From the NCBI GenBank assembly GCA_022793095.1, contig JAAWCD010000035.1, positions 1-41,255 of the forward strand: DNA of 41,255 nt, in the 5' to 3' direction. This stretch comes from Oscillospiraceae bacterium (GTDB lineage: Bacteria > Bacillota > Clostridia > Oscillospirales > Oscillospiraceae). Below, in pieces: positions 33,318 through 41,250 of the stretch. Made by a program: the position numbers and the translations under genes. The notes beneath the pieces were generated by a model, which made no database searches, was not told the DNA's origin, and saw only the letters and a program-made list of their open reading frames with translations. How positions within the stretch are numbered: the first letter of the stretch is position 1; the number at the start of each line of letters is the position of its first letter.

Positions 33318-33934
33318 GGGGTATCCTTCTTTCTCTTCAGTAAAATGGCCTGTTTACAGCAGATATCGTCAATATCGCTGGCGGTAGCCGCCGGAATCCG
33401 GATTGCCGCGCCGCAGGCGGCGCAGATCACGTCAACAGAGGAGTAGTTGATCTGAAGCCGCCACTCCTTGGATCCGCACATGCAGGAGACGCCGCCCCCC
33501 TTGGCAATGTCCCGCAGCTCCTCCAGGACCTCCTTCATCACCAGCTCATCCAGGAACTGGCCCTCCTCCCGGCGCTGGTCCAGACGGTCCACCGCCTCCT
33601 CCAGCCGCCGGGCAGCGGCGAAGACCGGGCCCTCCTCTCCCACGTAGCAGCAGTCCAGGCCGGAGGCGGCGCAGGAAAAGGCCAGCGCCCGCTGCCGGAG
33701 GAAGTCATCCCCGCCGCATTCGACCGTGTGCTCTCCGCCGCAGAGAAGGCAGGGAACGGTCAGCCTGTACCGGCTGCCCAGGCACTCCACCCGCAGCTGG
33801 GAATGGCCGCAGGGACAGGGCAGCTCCATGGGCGCGGCGGACAGCTCGAACACCGTGCGCTCCGCCGCCACCAGCTGCCGGCAGTGGGGGCAGAAATAGG
33901 CCAGTGTTCGCTTTTCTTCTGATTTCATCACCAT
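33314..33934 (-). CDS. uncharacterised zinc-ribbon protein
   Basis: 206 residues; ATG with GAGGT upstream (an ATG two codons later is an alternative). Three pairs of Cys motifs suggest zinc ribbons: CPHC ... CPCG (residues 15-43), CLLCGG (around 62) and, in the C-terminal part, CMCGS ... CAACG. The middle (residues ~105-145) is a charged helix (RRLEEAVDRLDQRREEGQFL). No signal or membrane segment. I do not recognise a named family. It lies between the CmpB-like gene and the thioesterase gene on one strand, with a four-base stop/start overlap with the latter. Confidence 0.8.
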   Translation of the reverse strand: MVMKSEEKRTLAYFCPHCRQLVAAERTVFELSAAPMELPCPCGHSQLRVECLGSRYRLTVPCLLCGGEHTVECGGDDFLRQRALAFSCAASGLDCCYVGEEGPVFAAARRLEEAVDRLDQRREEGQFLDELVMKEVLEELRDIAKGGGVSCMCGSKEWRLQINYSSVDVICAACGAAIRIPAATASDIDDICCKQAILLKRKKDTP

Positions 33935-33997
33935 CTATGACCTCACAATCCGATTGGGAAGACAAATTCTTCTCTTTATAACCTCAATAATGTAAGT

Positions 33998-35326
33998 TTA
34001 TCCCTTGAGCACCGCGTTGGGATAGATGAACTCCATCCGCTCATCCGGGAAGTGCTCATCCAGAAACGCGGCCAGCGCAGTCTCCGGCGCGGCGCTTTCC
34101 GAGGTCTGCCGGGTGGTGTAGCGGTCCAGCGCCAGGGTGGAAATCACAATGTTGGCCAGCATAAAGGCCAGCAGCAGCCAGGTGCCCGCCTGTCCCACCC
34201 TGCGGGGAATTTTCTCAATGAGCCCGGACAGCCTGGGGTAAATCCCCTTGAGCCAGATCACGGCCGCAATGCCCCAGAAGAAGCAGAACAGAAGGTTGAC
34301 ACGCCCGCCCAGGTTGAAGGGAATGTGGCTGTAATCCCAGAAAACCGTGCCGAACACCAGCTCCGTAAACACGCTGCACCCGTACTCGTAGGCGCCGCCC
34401 AGCACGGTGCCGGCCAGAAAGAGGTAGCGGTCGCTCCTATCCTTATATTTATAAAGGAGGGCGGTGAGCATGACCCCGCCCAGACCCCAGACAATGCTGA
34501 AGGGCCCGTAGACCACGCTGCTGCGGCTCATCCAGACGCCCGCAGTCACCCGGCAGAAGATGGTTTCCGTAATATCCCCCAGAAAGGCGGCGATGACGAA
34601 AAGCCAAACCAGCTTGTGAAAGCCGCAGCCCCTGGCAAACACCTGGCCGGACCTGGGTTCCTCGGCGGCACGGGCTTCCACCAGCTTTTCCGCGTCCAGA
34701 TTGGGATACGCCCGCATCATCCGGCGCTGAATCCGCTTGGTAATGGCGTTTCCAAAGGCGTCGGAGACCTCCCGAAGGTCCTGGGACAGCTCCGCCAGCC
34801 GTTTGGTCCGGAACCGCAGCTGGAGGACTGCCGCCAGGGACAGCGCGAAGTCCAGTCCGGTCCACACCAAGGCAATCAGCAGCAGAATACGGCCCGCCAG
34901 CGCGGGAATCCAGTCCAGCAAGCAGAGGATCAGAGGGTTGCCCACCTTGATGCAGAGGACAGCCAGCACGCCCCAGACCAGCAGAAGGGGGAAGGAGGCA
35001 TAACCGTCAAACTGAAAGCGGTACTGGGTGTAATCCCACCAGCGCCGGTGAAGGAAGCGCTCCAGAATGTGCCCCGCGGCCACGGTGAGCAGGAAGGAAA
35101 TCACCATGCCGCCCACCAGCAGGAAAAACAGCTGGTCTCTCAGCTCCGCCAGGAAAATGGCGAAGAGGACCGCCGCCGCGCCGTAGGTGGGGCAGAGGGG
35201 TAAGTTCAGAAAGCCTGTGTTCACAAACGTGTGCTTCCGCACAGCCGCGGCCGCCACACCGGCGCACCAGCCCAGAATGGAGTAAAGGAAGAAAAACCAG
35301 AGCAGCTGATAAATCGTATATTCCAT
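33998..35326 (-). CDS. CmpB-like ABC-transporter-associated membrane protein, duplicated domain
   Basis: 442 residues from the ATG at 35326, with AAGGGGA upstream. It appears to hold two copies of the 'ABC_trans_CmpB' (DUF1113) unit. Unit 1 (about 8-135): FFLYSILGWCAGVAAAAVRK, FVNTGFLNLPLCPTYG, then WWDYTQYRFQFDGYASFPL. Unit 2 (about 235-370): FVIAAFLGDITETIFCRVTA, SSVVYGPFSIVWGLGG, then FWDYSHIPFNLGGRVNLLF. Each has ~4-5 membrane segments, with a charged cytoplasmic linker of ~70 residues between them and a ninth segment near the C-terminus. Most family members have one unit. The function is unknown; no ABC ATPase adjoins it. Probably first gene of a four-gene operon. Confidence 0.85.
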   Translation of the reverse strand: MEYTIYQLLWFFFLYSILGWCAGVAAAAVRKHTFVNTGFLNLPLCPTYGAAAVLFAIFLAELRDQLFFLLVGGMVISFLLTVAAGHILERFLHRRWWDYTQYRFQFDGYASFPLLLVWGVLAVLCIKVGNPLILCLLDWIPALAGRILLLIALVWTGLDFALSLAAVLQLRFRTKRLAELSQDLREVSDAFGNAITKRIQRRMMRAYPNLDAEKLVEARAAEEPRSGQVFARGCGFHKLVWLFVIAAFLGDITETIFCRVTAGVWMSRSSVVYGPFSIVWGLGGVMLTALLYKYKDRSDRYLFLAGTVLGGAYEYGCSVFTELVFGTVFWDYSHIPFNLGGRVNLLFCFFWGIAAVIWLKGIYPRLSGLIEKIPRRVGQAGTWLLLAFMLANIVISTLALDRYTTRQTSESAAPETALAAFLDEHFPDERMEFIYPNAVLKG

Positions 35327-35557
35327 GCGATATCCCCTTATTACAATGTTCCAAAAGGACAAAAACCGGTTAAAAATGACCGGTTCCTATTTTAGCATGA
35401 GATGCCGCGCCCGTAAATAGGTAAAATAGTCGGAATGTTTCCGGCCAAAAAGGCGTCCAAATCCTCAATATCCAGCCAAAAACATGTCCAAAAGTAACAT
35501 TTCGTCCAATTGTCAGAAAAAGGCTCATAAAAATCGTTACAAAAATCACGTATCTTA

Positions 35558-35586
35558 TTGACATAAGAGAAACAATGTGTTACAAT
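35558..35586 (+). promoter_or_regulatory. sigma-A promoter of the 95-residue protein gene
   Basis: TTGACA, 17-bp spacer, TACAAT. GTTACA is repeated around it (35536, 35580 and 35591 regions), which may be a regulator site. Confidence 0.8.
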
Positions 35587-35617
35587 TTGGTTACAGTTTT
35601 TTCGAGGAGGTAACTTA

Positions 35618-35905
35618 ATGGCTGGAAATACGCCTCTGGTTTACAAAGGGCATCCGCTGCGCCGGAAGGACAGTCTTATTTATTACGGCAGCATGGCGGA
35701 CAAATATATCATCATGATGCAGGTGATGGATTCCAAAAAGGTCAAGGACCTGGACGTGGCCACCAAGGTTTCCGTTCAGCTTCAGCTGACCGACCCGGAT
35801 TTGAAATCCAGGGACCGGGTAGTCAAAAAGAGCGAAAAGGACAGTCTTTACGCGGCCATGGACGTGGCGTCGGTGTGGCTGGCCCGGGCGCTTGCCAGCA
35901 AGTGA
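35618..35905 (+). CDS. conserved 95-residue Clostridial protein of unknown function
   Basis: ATG behind GAGGAGG. The sequence MAGNTPLVYKGHPLRRKDSL, IYYGSMADKYIIMMQVMDSK, KVKDLDVATKVSVQLQLTD and a C-terminal KKSEKDSLYAAMDVASVWL resembles a small protein widely kept in Clostridia, with the same K-G-x-PL-x-R and D-K-Y-I motifs (from memory). No membrane segment or known catalytic motif; alternating hydrophobic strands suggest a compact alpha/beta fold. It has its own strong promoter, and the NlpC/P60 gene starts 68 bases later on the same strand. Confidence 0.85.
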   Translation: MAGNTPLVYKGHPLRRKDSLIYYGSMADKYIIMMQVMDSKKVKDLDVATKVSVQLQLTDPDLKSRDRVVKKSEKDSLYAAMDVASVWLARALASK

Positions 35906-35973
35906 TTTCATTTTACAAAAGATAAGACGATGTGACGCGGCTTTCGAGCCGCTTTGGACGGGAGGTCATTCCA

Positions 35974-36933
35974 ATGCAATATTCTAAGAAAACGTTCCGT
36001 ACGGTCGTGGCGGCCACCATGCTGTCCGCCATGATGATTACCGGCGCTTCCGCCGCCCGGCTGGGCACCGCCGTTGTTGACGGCGACACCCTGAAGCTCC
36101 GGGAAAGCGCTACCACGGACTCCGCCAGCCTGGCCATTGCCGAAAAGGGCGACAAGGTGCTGATTACCGGCGATCCGGTTCTCAACATGCTGGGGGAGAC
36201 CTGGTATCCGGTACAGTACGGAACGAAGGACGGCTATATGCGTAGCGATTACCTGCTGGTGGCTCTGGACAACGGCATGGTGTTGGACCGGGGCGTGGCC
36301 GCCACAGTGGACGCACTTGGAACAGACGCTACCATTTATGGTTATGTGACCGCCTCTTCCCTGAATCTGCGCTCCTCCGCCAGCACGGAGGCGGAGAAAG
36401 TGGGTTCCGCTCCCACCGGCGCTCTGGTGGAGATCATTGATTTTGTGGATGCCGGTGAGGGCTGGTATCAGATCGTGTATGAAGGCGTCACCGCCTACGT
36501 CAGCGCGGAATACATCATGTACGATGTGGATCCCAGCGTGCCTTACACCGAGATCGTCACCTCCGGCAGCCGTGTTCTGGATGTGGCCAACCAGTATCTG
36601 GGCTGCCGCTACTCCTACGGCTCCAGCGGCCCCAACGCCTTTGACTGCTCCGGCTTCACCTCTTATGTCTACCGTCAGCTGGGCATCAGCCTGAACCGCT
36701 CCGCTTCCGGTCAGACTCAGAACGGTACATACGTTTCCCGCAGTGAGCTTCAGCCCGGCGACCTGGTTCTGTTCCGTCATCACGGTTCCTCCAAGGCGGC
36801 CACCCATGTGGGCATTTACGCGGGCGGCGGACAGTTCATCCACGCCTCTACCAATGATTACTCGGTGCGGTACGACAATCTGGATTCCGCTTACTACTCC
36901 AGCATCTTTATCGGCGGACGCCGTATTCTCTAA
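35974..36933 (+). CDS. secreted SH3-domain NlpC/P60 peptidoglycan endopeptidase
   Basis: 319 residues from the ATG at 35974, with GGGAGGT upstream. Signal peptide 1-27 (ends GASA-A). Two bacterial SH3 domains follow (about 30-95: VVDGDTLKLRESATTDSASL; about 123-185: VTASSLNLRSSASTEAEKV), which bind the cell wall. The NlpC/P60 domain (195-319) has the catalytic C225 (NAFDCSGFTSYVY), H278 (AATHVGIYAGGG) and H290 (FIHASTND). Such enzymes cleave the D-Glu-diaminopimelate bond in stem peptides. Domain order and length match many Clostridial cell-separation hydrolases. It ends in a strong terminator. Confidence 0.94.
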   Translation: MQYSKKTFRTVVAATMLSAMMITGASAARLGTAVVDGDTLKLRESATTDSASLAIAEKGDKVLITGDPVLNMLGETWYPVQYGTKDGYMRSDYLLVALDNGMVLDRGVAATVDALGTDATIYGYVTASSLNLRSSASTEAEKVGSAPTGALVEIIDFVDAGEGWYQIVYEGVTAYVSAEYIMYDVDPSVPYTEIVTSGSRVLDVANQYLGCRYSYGSSGPNAFDCSGFTSYVYRQLGISLNRSASGQTQNGTYVSRSELQPGDLVLFRHHGSSKAATHVGIYAGGGQFIHASTNDYSVRYDNLDSAYYSSIFIGGRRIL

Positions 36934-36947
36934 GCTCTGACGTTAAG

Positions 36948-36991
36948 CCATCCCCATGTGCACGAACCTCGTGCATATGGGGATGGCTTTT
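36948..36991 (+). terminator. terminator after the NlpC/P60 gene
   Basis: AGCCATCCCCATGTGCACGA with its near-perfect reverse complement, followed by a run of six T's. Confidence 0.85.
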
Positions 36992-37026
36992 TTCCGCTTT
37001 CTGGAATGTTCCGGTAGAACCAGCTT

Positions 37027-37134
37027 AAAGTTCTTTTTGGTTCTTTTCACCCTAAAGGATGTGGACTCCACTAGGATTTTGCTTTGCAAAATCAAGTGTC
37101 GTTCCATCTTTCAAGAAAAAGAACTTAATTTTTT
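37027..37134 (+). repeat. dispersed palindromic element, long form
   Basis: AAAGTTCTTTTTGGTTC then an insert with GTGGACTCCAC and GATTTTGC / GCAAAATC arms, ending CTTTCAAGAAAAAGAAC. Same layout as 4217-4314 and as the inverted copy at 40001-40097. It lies upstream of the ABC operon promoter. Confidence 0.8.
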
Positions 37135-37160
37135 CTTCATCTTTTCTTTTCATTCTCTTG

Positions 37161-37189
37161 TTGACATTGCCCTATACTGAGTCCATAAT
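37161..37189 (+). promoter_or_regulatory. sigma-A promoter of the ABC transporter operon
   Basis: TTGACA, 17-bp spacer, CATAAT. The predicted start near 37196 is only 10-16 bases before the possible ATGs. Confidence 0.8.
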
Positions 37190-37211
37190 CCAAACGAAAG
37201 GTTTGATGACC

Positions 37212-38135
37212 ATGTCAGATACGGTACTGATAACCCGTGCGCTAACCCGGCGGTATGGCGCAGTCGAGGCCCTTTCCCAGGCCAGCATCACCATAGAGCG
37301 GGGACAAATCTACGGCCTGGTAGGCCGCAACGGCGCGGGCAAGACGACGCTGATTCGCCTGATTTCCGGGCAGAGCCTGCCCACCTCCGGCGAAATCAGG
37401 CTGTTCGGCGCGACCTCCGCACACGAGCTGAACCGGATGCGGGCCAGAACAGGCGCTATGGTGGAAATCCCCTCCTTCTACCCCTACCTCACTGCCCGTC
37501 AGAATCTGGAGTATTACCGGATTCAGCGGGGGATTCCAGGCAAGGGCTGCGTGGACGAGGCGCTGGAGCTGGCCGGCCTGACGGATACCGGAAAGAAGAA
37601 GTTCAAACACTTCTCTCTGGGCATGAAGCAGCGGCTGGGTCTGGCCCTGGCGCTGATGAACCAGCCGGAATTCCTGCTGCTCGACGAGCCCATCAACGGC
37701 CTGGACCCGGAAGGAATTGTGGAGTTCCGGGAGCTGCTGCTTCAGCTCAACCGGGAACGGCAGACCACGATTTTAATTTCCAGCCATATTCTTTCCGAGC
37801 TGAGCAATCTTGCAACCTGCTACGGGTTCATTGAACAGGGCCATCTGATTGAGGAAATCAGCGGGACTGCCTTGCAGGAAAAGTGCCGGGAGTGTCTGGA
37901 GCTGTCGGTGGACGACGCCTCTCAGGCGGCGCTGACCCTGGAACAGGCCCTGGGCACCCGGGATTACGAGATTCTCCCCCACAACAAGGTCCGGGTCTAC
38001 ACCCTGCTGGACCAGCCGCAGAAGGTCAACAGCGCCCTGATGAATGCAGGGGTAAGCGTCTACTCCTTCGAGCGCAAGGGCAGCAATCTGGAGGACTATT
38101 TCCTCAAGCTGATTGGAGGGCGGCATCATGGTTAA
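37212..38135 (+). CDS. ABC transporter ATP-binding protein (bacitracin/lantibiotic-resistance type)
   Basis: 307 residues from ATG 37212; an ATG two codons earlier (37206) is equally possible. GAAAGG is the binding site. Walker A GRNGAGKTT (38-46), signature FSLGMKQRLGLA, Walker B LLLDEPINGLDPEG and the switch His in ISSHILSEL are all intact. The C-terminal ~85 residues follow the pattern of BcrA / LanF-type ATPases, which team with two ABC-2 permeases for export of, or immunity to, peptide antibiotics. The next gene overlaps it by eight bases. A strong promoter lies just upstream. Confidence 0.93.
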   Translation: MSDTVLITRALTRRYGAVEALSQASITIERGQIYGLVGRNGAGKTTLIRLISGQSLPTSGEIRLFGATSAHELNRMRARTGAMVEIPSFYPYLTARQNLEYYRIQRGIPGKGCVDEALELAGLTDTGKKKFKHFSLGMKQRLGLALALMNQPEFLLLDEPINGLDPEGIVEFRELLLQLNRERQTTILISSHILSELSNLATCYGFIEQGHLIEEISGTALQEKCRECLELSVDDASQAALTLEQALGTRDYEILPHNKVRVYTLLDQPQKVNSALMNAGVSVYSFERKGSNLEDYFLKLIGGRHHG

Positions 38136-38937
38136 GCAGATTCACGCGGAGTGGTACAAGGCGGTACACCGCCCCTATTTCCGGAACCTCATACTGGCCT
38201 GCGCCCTGCTGAGTGCGGGCGCTGTGGCGATGATTTACTGGCTTCGGGACGCCGCGGCGGTGGCGGACCAGGTCAATCTCCCCTTCGCTGTCGCGAGCAC
38301 GCTTTTCCTCATGGTTGTGGGACTCTATTTTGTGTCGGTTGGCGCAGACCTGGTGTATTCTGACCAGTTCAAGTTCAACACCCTGAAAAATGAAGTCTCC
38401 TTCGGCCTGCCCCGCTGGGCAATCTACCTGTCCCGGTGGGTGGTGTCCCTGCTGGTCTTGCTGCTGGCCCTGGCGGTGCTGGCGGGCATCTACCTGGCGC
38501 TCAGCGCCCTGCTGCTGGGCATGCCCTCTGAGGCGACGGCCTTGGAACAGTTCAACCTGTCCCCGAACGACGCGCTGGTCATGTCCCTCCAGGCCCTGGC
38601 AAATTACATCTTTGCCTCCTTCCCCCTCTGGTTGGGCGGGCTGTCTCTGATGCTCTGCCTCATGTTCCTCATCTTCAACAACACCTTCGCGGCCTTCTCC
38701 TATCTTGCCGCCGTGGCGGTGCTGCCCCCTATGCTGAAGGAGCTGGGCAACTACGTGGACCCGGTTTTCACCCACATGTATCACCTCACCCTCAGCTATC
38801 CCTTTGATATTATGAACCACGCCACCGGACCTCAGGCAGCAGAACACTTCCTCCTCTGCTGGGGCATCGGCCTGGGCTGGTCCCTGGTGTCCACAGTCGT
38901 GGGGCTGGCGGTATTCCAGCGGATGGAAATCAAGTAG
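38128..38937 (+). CDS. ABC-2 type permease 1
   Basis: 269 residues from the ATG at 38128 (GGAGGG upstream), overlapping the ATPase gene. Six hydrophobic segments; a first cytoplasmic stretch MVKQIHAEWYKAVHRPYF, then NTLKNEVSFGLPRWAIYLSR, the conserved coupling-helix region that ABC-2 lantibiotic-immunity permeases show between TM2 and TM3 (x-KNE-x-x-G-x-x-R). It probably forms a heteromeric channel with permease 2. A pair of dispersed palindromes follows. Confidence 0.88.
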   Translation: MVKQIHAEWYKAVHRPYFRNLILACALLSAGAVAMIYWLRDAAAVADQVNLPFAVASTLFLMVVGLYFVSVGADLVYSDQFKFNTLKNEVSFGLPRWAIYLSRWVVSLLVLLLALAVLAGIYLALSALLLGMPSEATALEQFNLSPNDALVMSLQALANYIFASFPLWLGGLSLMLCLMFLIFNNTFAAFSYLAAVAVLPPMLKELGNYVDPVFTHMYHLTLSYPFDIMNHATGPQAAEHFLLCWGIGLGWSLVSTVVGLAVFQRMEIK

Positions 38938-38940
38938 CGT

Positions 38941-39056
38941 CCTTCTTTTTCTTGTAAGAAAAAGAAGCAAAAAGAACTTCAAGCTGCGGCCTCAGGCAAG
39001 TCTCCCAGTAGAATCAGTTTAACGTTCTTTTGCTTCTTTTCTTTCAAGAAAAGAAG
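38941..39056. repeat. two opposed short elements between permease 1 and the small peptide
   Basis: 38941-38982 is the reverse form (CTTCTTTTTCTTGTAAG, AAAAAGAAG, AAAAAGAACTTC) and 39021-39056 is a forward form (TTTAACGTTCTTTTGC, TTCTTTTCTTTCAAG). Both sit inside the operon. Confidence 0.75.
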
Positions 39057-39076
39057 AGAAAAGGAGTCTGAATCAT

Positions 39077-39157
39077 ATGAAAAAGCTTATTCTTGGATTG
39101 GCGGCGCTGGCCGCCGCGTTCGGAGCGTTTGTATTCTTCCGGAACCGGAAGCACTGA
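39077..39157 (+). CDS. 26-residue single-span membrane peptide
   Basis: MKKLILGLAALAAAFGAFVF followed by FRNRKH. ATG with AAAAGGAG upstream (39058-39065). A positively charged start, one hydrophobic helix (4-21) and a basic end make a typical small membrane protein. The stop codon lies 10 bases before permease 2, whose binding site overlaps this end, so the two are probably translationally coupled. No named family is recognised; it may be an accessory subunit of the transporter. Confidence 0.6.
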   Translation: MKKLILGLAALAAAFGAFVFFRNRKH

Positions 39158-39167
39158 GGGAACGCTT

Positions 39168-40001
39168 ATGGGAAGTCTGGTTCGTGCGGAGCTTTACAAG
39201 GCGCTTCAGCACCGGTGGACGATGCTTTTCCTGCTGGCCGTCTGTGTATTGCTGCCGCCTCTGGTGGTGGGCAACTTTTACTGGGCGGTGCGGTACAATC
39301 CCAACGCGGGGACTGCCAAGGCGGTGGGCGCCGCAGTGGAAGCGCTGTGCATGGGCATGGGGCTGGGGCCCTTTCTGGCCCTGCCGGTGGCGGTCATGAT
39401 CGCGGACGACCCGAACAAAAGCAGTGTGCTGAAAAACGAGGCTGTGTTCGGCATCCGCCGGTGGGAAAGCTTCCTCTCCCGCTTAATCGCCGGGGCGCTG
39501 ATCGGTCTGGGGCTGGCGGCCAGCGTCATCCTGTCCTTTTGCCTGACCGTATTTATTCTCATGCCTGCCCGCCTCGCTCTTCCGGCCCTCATAACGGAAA
39601 ATCTGCCCACTGCCATGCTCATAGCAGTTCCCTTGTGGCTGTGTTCCGGCATTCTGGCACTGAGCATGCTCTTTTTGCTGAAAAACAGCACCATTGCCGT
39701 GGCGCTTTACACCGCATTCTTTTCCTTTGGCTATTTAGCCGCAATTCTGCTCCATGTCATCGCCCTGAACGATTCCTCTCCCTCCGCTCAAGTTATTTCC
39801 TTCCTGTGCAGCCTGCACCCCTTCAACATTTTTTGGAGAATCCTGTTTCAGGCCGATGAAACCGGGCTTTCTGTCAACTTCGCCCTATTCTACAGCCCTG
39901 GGCTGGCCGATATTCTTCATAGCTGGGTTCTGGCCCTGGGCTGGAGCGTGGTTCCTTCCGCGCTGACCTGCCTGGTCCTCCGGCACAGGGAGTTCCGATA
40001 G
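39168..40001 (+). CDS. ABC-2 type permease 2
   Basis: 277 residues from the ATG at 39168, with GAGGGA upstream. It starts MGSLVRAELYKALQHRWTML, like permease 1 (M...ELYKA...R), has about six membrane segments, and contains the matching SSVLKNEAVFGIRRWESFLS coupling segment. It is a paralogue of permease 1. Together with the ATPase it makes a three-part exporter of the LanFEG / BcrABC layout. It is followed by a long-form inverted repeat before the histidine kinase gene. Confidence 0.9.
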   Translation: MGSLVRAELYKALQHRWTMLFLLAVCVLLPPLVVGNFYWAVRYNPNAGTAKAVGAAVEALCMGMGLGPFLALPVAVMIADDPNKSSVLKNEAVFGIRRWESFLSRLIAGALIGLGLAASVILSFCLTVFILMPARLALPALITENLPTAMLIAVPLWLCSGILALSMLFLLKNSTIAVALYTAFFSFGYLAAILLHVIALNDSSPSAQVISFLCSLHPFNIFWRILFQADETGLSVNFALFYSPGLADILHSWVLALGWSVVPSALTCLVLRHREFR

Positions 40002-40172
40002 TTCTTTTTCTTGAAAGATTGAACGACACTTGATTTTGCGAAGCAAAATCTTAGTGGAGTCCACACCCTTTAGGGTGAAAAGAACCAAAAAGAACTTCAA
40101 ACTAATTCTACCGGAACATTTCCGGTAGAACCAGTTTAAAGTTCTTTGCCAAGCTTTCTTTCAAGAAAGCGG
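40001..40172 (-). repeat. dispersed palindromic element, inverted long form plus composite form
   Basis: 40001-40097 is the reverse of 37027-37134 (GATTTTGC / GCAAAATC, GTGGAGTCCAC, AAAAGAACC and AAAAAGAACTTC). 40098-40172 adds arms AACTAATTCTACCGG / CCGGTAGAACCAGTTT and a CTTTCTTTCAAGAAAG hairpin. Confidence 0.8.
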
Positions 40173-40184
40173 AAAGGGGGACGG

Positions 40185-41087
40185 ATGATGATTGCTGCGG
40201 TGCTGTTTGGGTTGCTGGCCGCTGCGTTGGGCTGGCTGCTTTGGCGGAAAAACCGGGCGCTGTGGCGGGCGGCAAAAGAGCTGTCAGAGCTGCGGCACGG
40301 CAGCGGCAGCGGAAACCGCCTGCGCCTGCACGAGCCGGACAGCGCGTTGGAGGAGCTGCTGGCTCAGGTGAACAGCCTTTTGGAGGACAAGGAAGCTGAA
40401 CAGCGTTCCCTCCGGGCTCAGGAGCTGGAGCTCCGCCGCCAAATCGCCAATATCTCTCACGACCTGCGGACCCCCCTGACCTCCATTTTAGGCTACCTTC
40501 AGCTCCTGGAGCAGGAGGACCTGCCGCCAAAGGACCGTCAGGAGGGGCTGGACATCATTCGCGGCCGGGCGCTGGCCCTCCAGTCCATGATTACGTCCTT
40601 TTACGACCTGTCCCGGCTGGAGGCGGGAGAATACCCCATTCAGCGGGAGCGGGTCCAGCTCTACCCCTTGCTGGCCGAGCTGCTGGCGGACTTCTACAGC
40701 GACTTTGAAGCCGCCGGGCTGACCGTGGAACTGGCTCTGGAAGAGCATCTGCCCCCGGTCTGGGGCGACCGCAGCGCCATCCTCCGGCTGTTCACCAACC
40801 TGATTCAAAATGTGCTCAAGCACGGCTCCGGAGTGCTCACCGTCCGGCTGGCCGACGGACACGCGGGGCAGAGTGTGTCCTTCACCAACGACGCGCCGGA
40901 CCTGACCCAAGAGGACGTCACCCATGTATTTGACCGGTTCTTCACCGCGGACAAAATGCGGAGCGGCCAGAATACCGGCCTGGGGCTGGCCATTGTCCGG
41001 GAGCTGTCCCGGCGGATGGAAATCGGGCTTTCCGCCCGGCTGGATCAGGGGCGGTTTACTGTGGAGCTTCAGTGGCAAACTAGATAA
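40185..41087 (+). CDS. sensor histidine kinase
   Basis: 300 residues; ATG (or the next ATG) behind AAAGGGGG. One membrane segment (2-20), then a HAMP-like helix region (25-85) and no extracellular sensor loop. H-box ISHDLRTPLTSILGY with the phospho-acceptor H92; N-box LIQNVLKHG; F-box FDRFFTAD; G2 NTGLGLAIV. The usual G1 DxGxG is replaced by TNDAPDLTQE, a variant seen in some peptide-antibiotic-sensing kinases. No response regulator follows within the window. Placement after the ABC genes suggests it senses transporter state or a peptide antibiotic, as BceS-like kinases do. Confidence 0.9.
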   Translation: MMIAAVLFGLLAAALGWLLWRKNRALWRAAKELSELRHGSGSGNRLRLHEPDSALEELLAQVNSLLEDKEAEQRSLRAQELELRRQIANISHDLRTPLTSILGYLQLLEQEDLPPKDRQEGLDIIRGRALALQSMITSFYDLSRLEAGEYPIQRERVQLYPLLAELLADFYSDFEAAGLTVELALEEHLPPVWGDRSAILRLFTNLIQNVLKHGSGVLTVRLADGHAGQSVSFTNDAPDLTQEDVTHVFDRFFTADKMRSGQNTGLGLAIVRELSRRMEIGLSARLDQGRFTVELQWQTR

Positions 41088-41116
41088 ATGAGGGCGCGGA
41101 TTCCATCCGCGCCCTT

Positions 41117-41250
41117 CAGGCTGTCGAGAAACTCGACAGCCTGAAGCTGATTTCGTCATTCTGACGAAATCAGTCGCCTGCGGGCGGGTGACTGCACGCG
41201 AAAGCGGGGGCTTCGCCCCCCTTTCACACTATCCCCCCACTCAAAGCCCT
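41117..41250 (-). repeat. structured dispersed element, copy 2 (inverted)
   Basis: Reverse complement of 22272-22406 with ~10% differences, including compensatory changes in both 11-12 bp hairpins (41117-41143 and 41147-41173). It follows the kinase gene after 29 bases and is cut by, or ends near, the window edge. Confidence 0.8.
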
